Source of the DNA: Bdellovibrio sp. | Lineage (GTDB): Bacteria; Bdellovibrionota; Bdellovibrionia; Bdellovibrionales; Bdellovibrionaceae | NCBI GenBank assembly: GCA_013360185.1 | Contig: JABWCO010000002.1 | Location: forward strand, 1-60,231 | Reading direction: 5' to 3' | Length of the DNA stretch: 60,231 nucleotides | In this document: piece by piece, positions 50,826-59,676 of the stretch | Layout: every line of letters begins with the position of its first letter | Position numbering within the stretch: position 1 is the first letter of the stretch | Position numbers and translations under genes: made by a program | Notes under the pieces: model-generated | What the model was told of the DNA's origin: nothing | The model's database searches: none | What the model saw: the letters and a program-made list of their open reading frames with translations, nothing else

Positions 50826-51752
50826 ATGTCTATTTCAGCTACACTAGTAAAAGAATTAAGAGAAAAAACCAATGCCGGCATGTTGGACTGCAAAAAGGCT
50901 CTTGAAGCTACTGCGGGCGACTTCAACGCGGCTGTTGAATGGTTGCGCGTAAAAGGTCTTGGCGCTGCTGCAAAAAAAGCAGATCGTATCGCTGCTGAAG
51001 GCGCTGTTTTTGCGCAAGTCGTGGGCAACACAGGTATCGTTATGGAAATCAACTCTGAGACTGACTTCGTTGCTCGTAACGATGGTTTCAAAGCTTTGGC
51101 TGCAGACGTTGCTCAACATCTTTTGAAAACTGAACTGTCTGGTGATGTTCTAGAACAACCTTTCATTAAAGATCCTTCTAAAAAAATGAAAGATCTTTTC
51201 ACTGAAGCAACCGCAACTATCGGTGAAAAAATCGTTCTTCGCCGTCAAGAAAAGTACACCGCTTCTGCAAACAGTTTGGTACATACTTACATCCACGGTG
51301 AAGGCAAAATCGGCGTTATGATCGAAGTTGCCGCTTCTAAACCAGAAGCAGTCAGCAATCCTGAACTAAAAACTTTCGCACAAGACGTTGCATTGCACAT
51401 CGCTGCGATGAACCCAATGGCTATTTCTTCTGAACAAATCCCTGCGGATGTTGTTGCTAAAGAAAAAGAAATCTTGGCTGCTAAAAATCTTGAATCAGGT
51501 AAAAAACCAGAAATGATCGAAAAGATCGTTGAAGGTCAAATCCGTAAATTCTTGGCTGAAAACTGCCTTATGGACCAAGCTTTCGTTAAAAATCCAGACG
51601 TAAAAGTCGGCGATCTTGCGAAAACTGTTGGTAAAGCTATCGGTGCAGACGTGACTGTAAAACGTTTCACACGTTTTGAGTTGGGTGCTGGTATCGAGAA
51701 AAAAGTAAATGACTTTGCAGCGGAAGTTGCAGAGCAAATGAAGGGACACTAG
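50826..51752 (+). CDS. tsf: Translation elongation factor Ts
   Basis: Nucleotide-exchange factor for EF-Tu. The 308 residues start with the UBA-like domain ([20 protein letters not shown]), followed by the EF-Tu contact SETDFVARN near residue 78 and two core subdomains. AAGGAG lies upstream of the ATG. It is separated from rpsB by about 200 bases with a hairpin, and pyrH begins one base after its stop. Confidence 0.97.
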   Translation: MSISATLVKELREKTNAGMLDCKKALEATAGDFNAAVEWLRVKGLGAAAKKADRIAAEGAVFAQVVGNTGIVMEINSETDFVARNDGFKALAADVAQHLLKTELSGDVLEQPFIKDPSKKMKDLFTEATATIGEKIVLRRQEKYTASANSLVHTYIHGEGKIGVMIEVAASKPEAVSNPELKTFAQDVALHIAAMNPMAISSEQIPADVVAKEKEILAAKNLESGKKPEMIEKIVEGQIRKFLAENCLMDQAFVKNPDVKVGDLAKTVGKAIGADVTVKRFTRFELGAGIEKKVNDFAAEVAEQMKGH

Positions 51753-51753
51753 T

Positions 51754-52467
51754 TTGAAAGAGCCTGTTTATAAACGCATTTTGCTAAAGTTAAGTGGTGA
51801 AGCTCTTGCTGGAAAGCAAGGGACTGGTATCAGTACTGCGACGATTCAACAAATCGCGCAAGACGTTGCAGAAGCGTATAAGGCAGGCGTTCAAATCGGT
51901 CTCGTAATTGGCGGTGGCAACATCTATCGTGGTGTTGCTGCTTCTGCTGAAGGTATGGATCGCGCAAGTGCAGATTACATGGGTATGCTTGCAACTTGTA
52001 TCAACGCCTTAGCTCTTCAAGATGCGTTGGAAAAAGCGGGCGTTCCTACTCGCGTTCAAACAGCTATCGAAATGGCTGAAATTGCCGAACCCTACATCCG
52101 TCGCAAAGCCATCCGTCATTTAGAAAAAGGTCGCTTAGTGATTTTCGGTGCAGGAACTGGAAATCCATTTTTCACGACAGATACTGCGGCCTCTCTTCGC
52201 GCCATGGAAATCAATGCCCAAGTTATTATGAAGGCAACCAAGGTCGATGGGATTTACGATAAAGATCCTACAAAACACGCAGATGCTAAGAAATTCGAAA
52301 AGATCAGCTACATTGACGTTTTAAATCGTGGCCTGCAGGTCATGGACTCAACAGCGATCAGCATGTGTATGGACAATAAACTTCCTATTATTACTTTTGA
52401 TCTCACTCAGCCCGGAAATATCCTAAGAGCCGTGCAAGGTGAAAACATCGGAACATTGGTTCAATAA
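51754..52467 (+). CDS. pyrH: UMP kinase PyrH
   Basis: Phosphorylates UMP to UDP in the cytoplasm. The 237 residues have the amino-acid kinase fold marks [11 protein letters not shown] (residues 9-19), [10 protein letters not shown] (50-59) and [13 protein letters not shown] (about 134-146). The start is a TTG one base after the tsf stop with AAGGGA eight bases upstream in tsf, so expression is coupled to tsf. Confidence 0.96.
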   Translation: MKEPVYKRILLKLSGEALAGKQGTGISTATIQQIAQDVAEAYKAGVQIGLVIGGGNIYRGVAASAEGMDRASADYMGMLATCINALALQDALEKAGVPTRVQTAIEMAEIAEPYIRRKAIRHLEKGRLVIFGAGTGNPFFTTDTAASLRAMEINAQVIMKATKVDGIYDKDPTKHADAKKFEKISYIDVLNRGLQVMDSTAISMCMDNKLPIITFDLTQPGNILRAVQGENIGTLVQ

Positions 52468-52502
52468 ACGTTTAACCACGTTTGACGACAAGGAGACTCA
52501 TT

Positions 52503-53063
52503 ATGGCGATCGCTGATGTAAAAAAGAACGCACAAGCAAAAATGGATAAGAGCTTGCTAGCATTAGGTGAGGAACTTAAAAAAATCCGCACTGGCCGTGC
52601 CCAAGTTTCAATGCTTGATAATATCCGTGTGAATTATTACGGAACCCCATCTCCTCTTTCACAGGTAGCTTCCATCTCTACTCCAGATGCGAAATCTTTT
52701 TTGATCGCACCTTGGGAAGCTTCCATCCTTAAAGAAATAGAACAAGCTATCGTAAAATCTGAATTGGGCATGGCGCCAATGAATGATGGCAAAGTGATTC
52801 GCTTAAAAGTTCCTGATGTAACTGAGGAACGTCGTAAAGACCTAGCGAAACAGGTTAAGAAAATCGCGGAAGAAGCACGCGTAGCTGTCCGCATGGCTCG
52901 TCGTGATGCTAATGACGAAGTAAAAAAACTTCAAAAGGACAAAGCTGTCAGTGAAGACGAAGGCAAAAAGGCCGAAGCTGACATCCAAAAAGTAACGGAC
53001 GATTATATTAAAAAAGTCGATCAGGTTGCTGAAGAAAAAGAAAAATCAATTCTTACAATCTAG
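52503..53063 (+). CDS. frr: Ribosome recycling factor
   Basis: Splits post-termination ribosomes together with EF-G. I use the ATG at 52503 (186 residues, the usual length) with AAGGAGA upstream; the track's 52482 start adds seven residues before the ribosome site. Family marks include LKKIRTGRAQVSMLDNIRVNYYG and the C-terminal helix EEKEKSILTI. It follows pyrH after 35 bases. Confidence 0.97.
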   Translation: MAIADVKKNAQAKMDKSLLALGEELKKIRTGRAQVSMLDNIRVNYYGTPSPLSQVASISTPDAKSFLIAPWEASILKEIEQAIVKSELGMAPMNDGKVIRLKVPDVTEERRKDLAKQVKKIAEEARVAVRMARRDANDEVKKLQKDKAVSEDEGKKAEADIQKVTDDYIKKVDQVAEEKEKSILTI

Positions 53064-53074
53064 TATTGCACAAG

Positions 53075-53806
53075 ATGAGTTTACCTAAGCATGTCGCAAT
53101 TATTATGGATGGGAACGGTCGTTGGGCACAGCTCAAACGCCGTCCTCGTACATTTGGACATATCAAAGGAACTCGTGTTGCAAAAAAAATCATCACGGCG
53201 TGCTCGCGCCGTGGGATTAAAAATCTGACTCTGTATGCCTTCAGCACAGAAAACTGGTTCCGTCCTCAGGAGGAAGTCAGCCTGCTGATGATGATTTTAC
53301 GTCGCTACTTAAAGCGTGAAACCGAAAATCTTGTAAAAGAGAATATTCGCTTTTCTGTGATCGGCGACATGGCTTTAATTCCGTTGGATGTTTCTGACGC
53401 CATTGCGCACTCCATGGAAGCTACGGCTCATTGTACAGGTCTGCACTTGGTCTTCGCGCTAAGCTATGGCTCGCGCCAAGAAATAACCAACACCGTAAAA
53501 GAAATTGCCATGCGCGTGGCAGCAGGCGAACTTGCCCCTGAAGACATTGATGAATCCCTGATCAATTCGACTTTAAGTACTTACCCGACTCCGGATCCTG
53601 ACTTGATTATCCGCACGAGTGGCGAACAAAGACTTTCAAATTTTTTATTATGGCAAGCCGCTTACTCTGAATTTTACTTTACTGAAGTTTTGTGGCCGAA
53701 TTTTACGGAGTCTCACTTAGACGAAGCGCTGCATGCGTTTTCAAAGAGACAACGCCGTTACGGGAAGGTCACGACAAATGACAACGTGGAAAAGCTTTCT
53801 AACTAG
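53075..53806 (+). CDS. uppS: Undecaprenyl (or longer) diphosphate synthase UppS
   Basis: Cis-prenyltransferase making the lipid carrier for peptidoglycan and O-antigen. The signature HVAIIMDGNGRWA (residues 6-18) includes the catalytic aspartate; LIIRTSGEQRLSNFLLWQ near residue 190 is the second signature. I prefer the ATG at 53075 over the TTG at 53066; neither has a clear ribosome site, so coupling to frr is likely. Length 243, as expected. Confidence 0.95.
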   Translation: MSLPKHVAIIMDGNGRWAQLKRRPRTFGHIKGTRVAKKIITACSRRGIKNLTLYAFSTENWFRPQEEVSLLMMILRRYLKRETENLVKENIRFSVIGDMALIPLDVSDAIAHSMEATAHCTGLHLVFALSYGSRQEITNTVKEIAMRVAAGELAPEDIDESLINSTLSTYPTPDPDLIIRTSGEQRLSNFLLWQAAYSEFYFTEVLWPNFTESHLDEALHAFSKRQRRYGKVTTNDNVEKLSN

Positions 53807-54611
53807 AGCGATCTCTGCCCTGATTGCTCTGGCAATCATCATCGGACTTTATTTATCTCTAAATCTTACAGGTCTAAAAATTGCCGTGGCTTTTGCCATG
53901 GTCATGAGTGCGTGGGAGCTGTTGGGGATTCTGTTTCATAAAGAACAATCACAATTTCTGAAATATCTTTTTCTCGCCTTAGCCTCTGTTGTTTTTGCTG
54001 CGACGGCGGCCTCTTTAAGCGTAGGCTCGTTGGCCTACTCACTAGCTGCCATTGTTTTTGCTATTTCAGTTTTGTGGTCACGCCACAAGGAAGGTCACCT
54101 CGAAGAGATGGCTCTTTATCAAAGCAAAGCCGCTCTGGGCTTGTTTTACACAGGATTACTTCCCGCATTTGCCTTTCGTATTTTGGATCAGGCATACGGC
54201 CTTTCGTGGTTCATTTTTCTTCTGGCTGTTGTTTTTGCGGGCGATACCATGGCCTATGTTTTTGGCGTCTTGTTAGGTAAAAATAAAATGATGCCAAACG
54301 TGTCACCCAAAAAATCTTGGCAAGGTTCTGCGGGGGGTCTCGTGGGCTCTGCACTCGCGGGCTATTTATGTTGGCACTTTCTCTTAGATCAATACCCCGT
54401 AAGTGCTTTGGTCGTCTTAGCTCTTATTGCGGGATTCCTAGGGCAATGTGGGGACTTTTTTGAGTCACTCTTAAAACGAGTCGCAGATGTGAAGGATTCT
54501 GGGAAAATCATGCCCGGGCATGGCGGCGTTTTAGATCGTATTGATGGCGTTCTATTCGCAAGTCCGGTGGTTTTAACGGGAATTTTGATTTTGTCTCATC
54601 TTTCGTCGTAA
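53778..54611 (+). CDS. cdsA: Phosphatidate cytidylyltransferase CdsA
   Basis: Integral membrane enzyme that makes CDP-diacylglycerol from phosphatidate and CTP. The chosen ATG at 53778 (277 residues) overlaps the end of uppS by 29 bases and has GGGAAGG upstream; the track start would add 15 unrelated residues. Seven to eight membrane segments are visible. The family signature SLLKRVADVKDSGKIMPGHG with GGVLDRIDG is complete at the C-terminus. Confidence 0.95.
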   Translation: MTTWKSFLTRAISALIALAIIIGLYLSLNLTGLKIAVAFAMVMSAWELLGILFHKEQSQFLKYLFLALASVVFAATAASLSVGSLAYSLAAIVFAISVLWSRHKEGHLEEMALYQSKAALGLFYTGLLPAFAFRILDQAYGLSWFIFLLAVVFAGDTMAYVFGVLLGKNKMMPNVSPKKSWQGSAGGLVGSALAGYLCWHFLLDQYPVSALVVLALIAGFLGQCGDFFESLLKRVADVKDSGKIMPGHGGVLDRIDGVLFASPVVLTGILILSHLSS

Positions 54612-54686
54612 GCAGAAGGTCTGGCCCCAGCGCAGAAACGTTTTAATTTTCTGGCTCTGATCAGTGGGCCCAATTAGAATATAGAT

Positions 54687-56360
54687 ATGAATATCTTTTC
54701 TTACCTACAATCTGGCCTCTCTGCAATCATTCCCTTTGTCATCCTGCTTGGAATCTTGATTTTCGTGCATGAACTCGGACACTTCTTGGTGGCGCGTTGG
54801 TGCGGAGTCAGAGTCGAAGTCTTCAGTCTTGGTTTCGGCAAAAAGCTTTTCAAATACAAAAAAGGCGATACGACTTACGCGCTTTCGTTGATACCACTTG
54901 GTGGTTACGTAAAGATGTTTGGCGAACAGCCGGGTGACCATATCTCTGCAGAGGATCGCAAAGTTTCTTTTACGCATAAAACCGTATGGCAACGTATTGC
55001 TATCGTTCTTGCGGGCCCATTGATGAACTTCTTTTTCGCAATTTTAATTTTCTTTGCCGTGGCATTGCTTGGCGAAGATGCGAAAACTCCCGTGGCAGGT
55101 GATATCAATGCGACAAGTCCGGCCTATGCCGCCGGCTTCCGTTCGGGTGATAGAATCCTTTCCATTAACGAAAAACCCATCGTCAGTTGGGAAGATGTTC
55201 AGAAGTCTTTGAGTCTTAAAGAAAGCCATGATTTGCATCTTGATGTGAACGTGGAGCGTGAAGGCAGCGGCGAAAAAGCCAGCTTTGCTTTGACCGCAAA
55301 GGCAGAACCAAATCCAAATGTTTTAAGCAGTTATGACTATGTCGCAAACGTGGATGGTTTATCGCCATACTCTGCTGGCACGACAGTGGGCGTAATAGAA
55401 GGTTCTCCGCTGGGCGCATTGGGTTTAAAAACTGGCGACACTATCACCGCGATCAACGGCCAAAAGGTTTCTTATTGGCGCCAAGTGGATGCGACTTTGC
55501 AAAGTATGAATGCCAAAGAGGCTTTGACTTTGGAAGTAATGGGCATGCGTGAAGGCGACAAGGCAGATAAGCCAATCACTTTGACGATGGCTCCCCTTGA
55601 GTCTATCAAGTCTTTCAGTTTGCAAACATTAGGTCTTGAAAGCTCAGAGCTTTACTTAAGCAAGGTCGTCGAGAGCTCTCCTGCACAAGCAGCCGGCTTG
55701 CGTGCCATGGATCGCCTAGTCACTATCAACAAAGTGAAGCTGATGAAGTGGGAAGACGTCATCAACAATATCAAATCATTTGATGGCACAAACCCTGTCG
55801 CGATCACGGTTTTGCGCAACAACCAAACGATTGATCTTAGCATTACACCTAAAATGACAACACAAATGTTGCCAACAGGGACTGAAGAAAAACGTTATAC
55901 GATTGGTATTGCGCCTATTGCAAATATCGCGATGCCTGAATTTATGGTGATCAAAGCTTCTGGCATTGGCGAGGCTTTGGTGCGCGGGACGCAAAAAACT
56001 TGGGACGTGTCGGTCATGACCGTGATGAGTTTTGTGCGACTTTTCCAAGCTAAGATTTCTCCGAAAAATATCGGTGGCGTGATTTCTATTGGCCAAGCAG
56101 CCAGCGAGACTTTCAAAATTGGTCTGACTCAATTCTTGCAAATGATGGCGATTATTTCTGTGAATCTTTTCATTTTGAACTTAATGCCCGTACCGGTTTT
56201 AGATGGCGGACACCTGGTGTTCTATGTCATCGAAATTATTAAAGGCGCACCGTTAAGTATTCGCAAAATGGAAGTGGCGCAACAGGTGGGTCTGGCTCTG
56301 TTAATGAGCTTAATGATCTTTGCCCTGTTCAATGACTTCACCCGTCTGCTAGGTTTATGA
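54687..56360 (+). CDS. rseP: Site-2 intramembrane metalloprotease RseP with three PDZ domains
   Basis: Zinc protease that cleaves membrane substrates such as anti-sigma factors. HELGH is at residues 28-32 within the first membrane helix, and NLMPVPVLDGGH at about 498-509 is the second active-site motif. Between them I count three PDZ-like units, at about 137-205, 233-302 and 323-390, each with the GxxxGD(R/T)I.xIN(G/E) pattern; E. coli RseP (450 residues) has two. The protein is 557 residues. dxr, which often lies between cdsA and rseP, is absent. tsaB starts inside the stop codon. Confidence 0.95.
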   Translation: MNIFSYLQSGLSAIIPFVILLGILIFVHELGHFLVARWCGVRVEVFSLGFGKKLFKYKKGDTTYALSLIPLGGYVKMFGEQPGDHISAEDRKVSFTHKTVWQRIAIVLAGPLMNFFFAILIFFAVALLGEDAKTPVAGDINATSPAYAAGFRSGDRILSINEKPIVSWEDVQKSLSLKESHDLHLDVNVEREGSGEKASFALTAKAEPNPNVLSSYDYVANVDGLSPYSAGTTVGVIEGSPLGALGLKTGDTITAINGQKVSYWRQVDATLQSMNAKEALTLEVMGMREGDKADKPITLTMAPLESIKSFSLQTLGLESSELYLSKVVESSPAQAAGLRAMDRLVTINKVKLMKWEDVINNIKSFDGTNPVAITVLRNNQTIDLSITPKMTTQMLPTGTEEKRYTIGIAPIANIAMPEFMVIKASGIGEALVRGTQKTWDVSVMTVMSFVRLFQAKISPKNIGGVISIGQAASETFKIGLTQFLQMMAIISVNLFILNLMPVPVLDGGHLVFYVIEIIKGAPLSIRKMEVAQQVGLALLMSLMIFALFNDFTRLLGL

Positions 56361-57061
56361 AAATCCTAGCTATGGAAACCAGCACCCTCGTTGGCGGGGT
56401 TGCTGTGGTCATTGACGGAAAAGTTGTCGCCGAGGAAAGTTCTTTGCGACAAAAGTCCCATAGCGAAAACATCAGCCCCTTTGTTGCTCACTGTTTAAAA
56501 AAAGCTCAATTAAATCTTGAAGATATCGATGTGTTTGCTGTCGGCCAAGGTCCGGGCAGCTTCACTGGTATTCGAATCGCCGCAAATGCGGGTAAAACTT
56601 TTGCTTACAGTTATGCAAAACCCCTGGTCGCGATCGATTCGCTGATGCTGTTGGCTTATCAAGCACGGACTTCAAAAAAACCAGTCCTTGCGATCATCAA
56701 TGCCTATAAGAATATGGTTTACCTGGGGCTGTTCGATGTTTCAGGCGCAGAGCCGGTGTTCCTTAAAGGCCCCTCCGCCATTCCCGTGCGTGAACTTAAA
56801 GAGCACATTACCATCGAGTGTGTGGTGGTGGGTGATGGTTGGGATGCGTACCAGGAGCATTTTCCCGACGAGCTTCGTGCGAAGATGTCCAGAGACTCAG
56901 AACTTTCCGATTATCCTCTGGCTTCTACTCTTGGAATCATGGCAGAAATGCGCGCTTCTCGAGGACAAACTTTAGACTGGAATTCATTTACACCCCTTTA
57001 TATTCGAGCGTCCGAAGCCGAAGAGACAAAAAAAGGAATTTTAATCTCTCCGCTTAAATAA
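56357..57061 (+). CDS. tsaB: tRNA threonylcarbamoyladenosine synthesis protein TsaB
   Basis: Partner of TsaD in making the universal t6A37 tRNA modification. The 234 residues have the ASKHA fold starts ILAMETSTLVGGVAVV and the signature VGQGPGSFTGIRIAA near residue 66-78. It overlaps the rseP stop by four bases (ATGA). The TsaD and TsaE genes are not in the window. Confidence 0.93.
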   Translation: MKILAMETSTLVGGVAVVIDGKVVAEESSLRQKSHSENISPFVAHCLKKAQLNLEDIDVFAVGQGPGSFTGIRIAANAGKTFAYSYAKPLVAIDSLMLLAYQARTSKKPVLAIINAYKNMVYLGLFDVSGAEPVFLKGPSAIPVRELKEHITIECVVVGDGWDAYQEHFPDELRAKMSRDSELSDYPLASTLGIMAEMRASRGQTLDWNSFTPLYIRASEAEETKKGILISPLK

Positions 57062-57071
57062 AGGCCACATC

Positions 57072-58043
57072 ATGGAAAGAGATCTACAAAAGGCATATTT
57101 GGAATCGCTGGAATCGCAAACGTCCACGTCCGAAGATAAGAACGCAAAAATTTGGGTTGTCGCTTCCGGCAAAGGTGGCGTCGGCAAAACTTTTGTTTCC
57201 TCTAGCTTAGCGATCACTCTTTCAAAATTCGGCCACTCCGTCATAGTTGTTGATCTCGATTTAAGCGGCGCCAATGTGCATACATCCTTAGGATTGAAGC
57301 CTTCGCACATGAATATTCGTCATTATTTTGAAGGTGTCAAAACGCTTCAAGAACTGGTCATTCCAACTCCATTCCCTCAGCTTTCATATGTTCAGGGCTT
57401 TTGGGATTCTTGGACACCGACAGATTTTTCTTACGCGCAAATTCAAGGGTTAATTCCGCAGCTTAAAAGTCTGCGTGCCAATTATGTAATTGTCGACTTA
57501 GGAGCAGGTGCTTTAGAGCCGCACTTAGAGTTGTTTAAAGCCGCCGACGAAAAATTCTTGGTCACCACACCAGAACCAACAAGTGTAGAAAAAACATATC
57601 GCTTTATTGAAGCCTACGTCTGCCACGCTTTGAAAGCGGATGCGACCCCAGACGCTTACAGCAATATGATTTCCACTTTGCGCAACCACCGCCAAAGAAC
57701 TTTGCAAAAGCCTTTTTCCTTCCGCTCTTTCCTCAAGGATCAAAACGGCTTAAATTACGATTTCTTTGAAGCCCTTTCTTCAAAGCCTGTGCGCTTAGTT
57801 ATGAACTCTTCGCGCAGCCAAACAAATGCGGACCTAGGGCATTCCATTAAAAGTGTTTGTAACAAATATTACGACCTTGGTATTGATTATGTCGGTCCTG
57901 TGAATTACGACAATGCGGTGTGGCAGTCGATCCGCAACCATGAACATGTCCTGGTAGCTCAGCCTTTCACGCCCATCGCGGGACAATTTTGGTCAACTTG
58001 CAAACAACTTATTGATCCTGAGGAACTTCGCGCCGTAGTATAA
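57072..58043 (+). CDS. MinD/FlhG-like P-loop ATPase
   Basis: A 323-residue ATPase of the ParA/MinD type. The deviant Walker A is GKGGVGKT (residues 33-40) with the signature lysine, followed by VVDLDLSGANVHTSLGL and VIVDLGAGALEPHLELF (the switch II region). It is FlhG/MinD-like in length and sequence, but no minC, flhF or flagellar gene lies nearby. A C-terminal membrane-targeting helix is not evident. Its neighbour on the same strand eight bases away is the J-like/HTH fusion, suggesting a shared positioning role, which is inference. Confidence 0.85.
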   Translation: MERDLQKAYLESLESQTSTSEDKNAKIWVVASGKGGVGKTFVSSSLAITLSKFGHSVIVVDLDLSGANVHTSLGLKPSHMNIRHYFEGVKTLQELVIPTPFPQLSYVQGFWDSWTPTDFSYAQIQGLIPQLKSLRANYVIVDLGAGALEPHLELFKAADEKFLVTTPEPTSVEKTYRFIEAYVCHALKADATPDAYSNMISTLRNHRQRTLQKPFSFRSFLKDQNGLNYDFFEALSSKPVRLVMNSSRSQTNADLGHSIKSVCNKYYDLGIDYVGPVNYDNAVWQSIRNHEHVLVAQPFTPIAGQFWSTCKQLIDPEELRAVV

Positions 58044-58051
58044 TAGCTACG

Positions 58052-58678
58052 ATGCAACCAACGTCACGTTATAACTATTACGAAATCCTTGAAGTCGCAG
58101 CCGGTGCTCCACAGCACGAGGTGACGACGGCCTATGAGCGTGCGCGTGCCACTTACTCTGGCGAGAACATCGCGATATATACTATCTTTTCTGACCAAGA
58201 GGCCCGAGAGCTTTTAGTTCTGATCGAAGAAGCTTACCAAGTTCTGGGTAATAAAATTTTGCGCAATATCTATGATCAACGTTTATTAAGTGGTCGTTCG
58301 TCTTTGAATGATCTTACTTACGCGTCTGTTCTTGAAGCCAGTAAACAAGTTTTTCCAGAACCAAAACCTGAAAAAACCAAAGACCCCGTTTACAAAAAAG
58401 ACGCTGCCTTTGAAGCAGAAATTTCTGCACGCAATGACTGGACAGGCGCAGATCTTAAAAAAGTTCGCGAATACAAACAGCTGACTCCACAACGCTTAAG
58501 TGAAATTACTAAGATCAATTCTTACTATGTCACGGCGATTGAAAATATGGATGCTGCCAATCTGCCGGTTGTCGTTTTTGTCCGAGGTTACGTTGTGCAA
58601 ATCGCAAAAGCACTAGGCCTTGATGACAAAAAGGTCGCAGATTCTTACATGAAAAACTTCAAGGGTCTTGGAAAATAA
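58052..58678 (+). CDS. J-domain-like / RodZ-like HTH fusion protein
   Basis: A 208-residue protein with two parts. Residues 1-78 resemble a J domain (NYYEILEVAAGAPQHEVTTAYERA ... LIEEAYQVLGNKILRNIYDQRL), but the HPD motif that stimulates DnaK is missing. Residues 129-200 resemble the RodZ-type HTH (ADLKKVREYKQLTPQRLSEITKINSYYVTAIE ... VFVRGYVVQIAKALGL). No membrane segment is visible, unlike RodZ. The start at ATG 58052 has no clear ribosome site, so coupling to the ATPase gene upstream is likely. Function unknown; polarity or cell-shape role is a guess. Confidence 0.82.
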   Translation: MQPTSRYNYYEILEVAAGAPQHEVTTAYERARATYSGENIAIYTIFSDQEARELLVLIEEAYQVLGNKILRNIYDQRLLSGRSSLNDLTYASVLEASKQVFPEPKPEKTKDPVYKKDAAFEAEISARNDWTGADLKKVREYKQLTPQRLSEITKINSYYVTAIENMDAANLPVVVFVRGYVVQIAKALGLDDKKVADSYMKNFKGLGK

Positions 58679-59675
58679 TCTGACTTCTTCAAAAATAAAT
58701 TTTGTCGTCACTGCGGATATGCATGGATTAAGGCTCGATAAAGCATTGGCACTTATCGAAGAAATCGGTACGCGGTCCCGCGCAAGTCACCTAATTGATT
58801 CTTCTTCGGTTACCGTGAATGGCAAAGAGGCAAAAGCATCCATGGCGGTCAAAGAAAATGACATCATCGAAGTGATTTTGCCTAAGCCTGTGCCTACGGA
58901 ATTGCAGCCCTATGACTTCAAGTTAGATGTTCTGTTTGAAGACGATGACTTGATTGTTATCAATAAACCTTCGGGCTTAGTCGTGCACCCGGCAGCAGGT
59001 CATGCTCAGGACACTTTGGTCAATGCTTTGCTAGCACACACCAAAAATCTTTCTATGAAATTTGGCGAAGAACGTCCTGGCATCGTCCATCGCTTAGATA
59101 AGGAAACCAGTGGAATTATCGTTGTCGCTAAGAACGACAAAGCCCACGAGGATTTAACAAAGCAGTTTAAAGAACGCAGCACACATCGAATTTATTATGC
59201 AGTCGCTATTGGGACGTCGCGGGTTCTTTCGGGAACTTTTAAAAGTTACTTAGCACGTCATCCGGTGGACCGCAAAAAATACGCTTCGGTGCTTGGCGAT
59301 GATCGTAAACCTTTGGGCGAACACGATGAGGCTCCAGAATCCGGCAAGTGGGCCGTGACTCACTATGAAGTTTTAGCACGCAAGAGTGGCTTGAGTTACA
59401 TGAAGCTAAAGCTTGAAACAGGCCGTACACATCAGATCCGCGTGCACTTATCAGAAAATGGTTTGCCGATTATGGGGGATGTTCTTTACGGAGCTGATAA
59501 GAAAATTAAAAATATCGAAGCTCGGTCTGTGCAAGAAGACGCCCGTCACCTGCAACGATTTCTTCTGCATGCCGCTGAACTGGCATTCACTCATCCAAAG
59601 ACAAAAGAGCGCATGACTTTTAAAAATGATTGGCCAGAAGATGTAGCTGTGCTCATTAAAAAATGGGGTTTGTAA
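58668..59675 (+). CDS. rluD: 23S rRNA pseudouridine synthase RluD family
   Basis: Makes pseudouridines in 23S rRNA, for RluD in helix 69. The protein is 335 residues with an N-terminal S4 domain (about 12-75), then a catalytic domain with the signature GIVHRLDKETSG, which contains the catalytic aspartate. The annotated TTG start overlaps the previous stop by 11 bases; the start is uncertain because the nearest purine block is too close, and CTG at 58680 is an alternative. pgeF follows directly, the rluD-pgeF order also seen in E. coli. Confidence 0.9.
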   Translation: MENNLTSSKINFVVTADMHGLRLDKALALIEEIGTRSRASHLIDSSSVTVNGKEAKASMAVKENDIIEVILPKPVPTELQPYDFKLDVLFEDDDLIVINKPSGLVVHPAAGHAQDTLVNALLAHTKNLSMKFGEERPGIVHRLDKETSGIIVVAKNDKAHEDLTKQFKERSTHRIYYAVAIGTSRVLSGTFKSYLARHPVDRKKYASVLGDDRKPLGEHDEAPESGKWAVTHYEVLARKSGLSYMKLKLETGRTHQIRVHLSENGLPIMGDVLYGADKKIKNIEARSVQEDARHLQRFLLHAAELAFTHPKTKERMTFKNDWPEDVAVLIKKWGL

Positions 59676-59676
59676 T

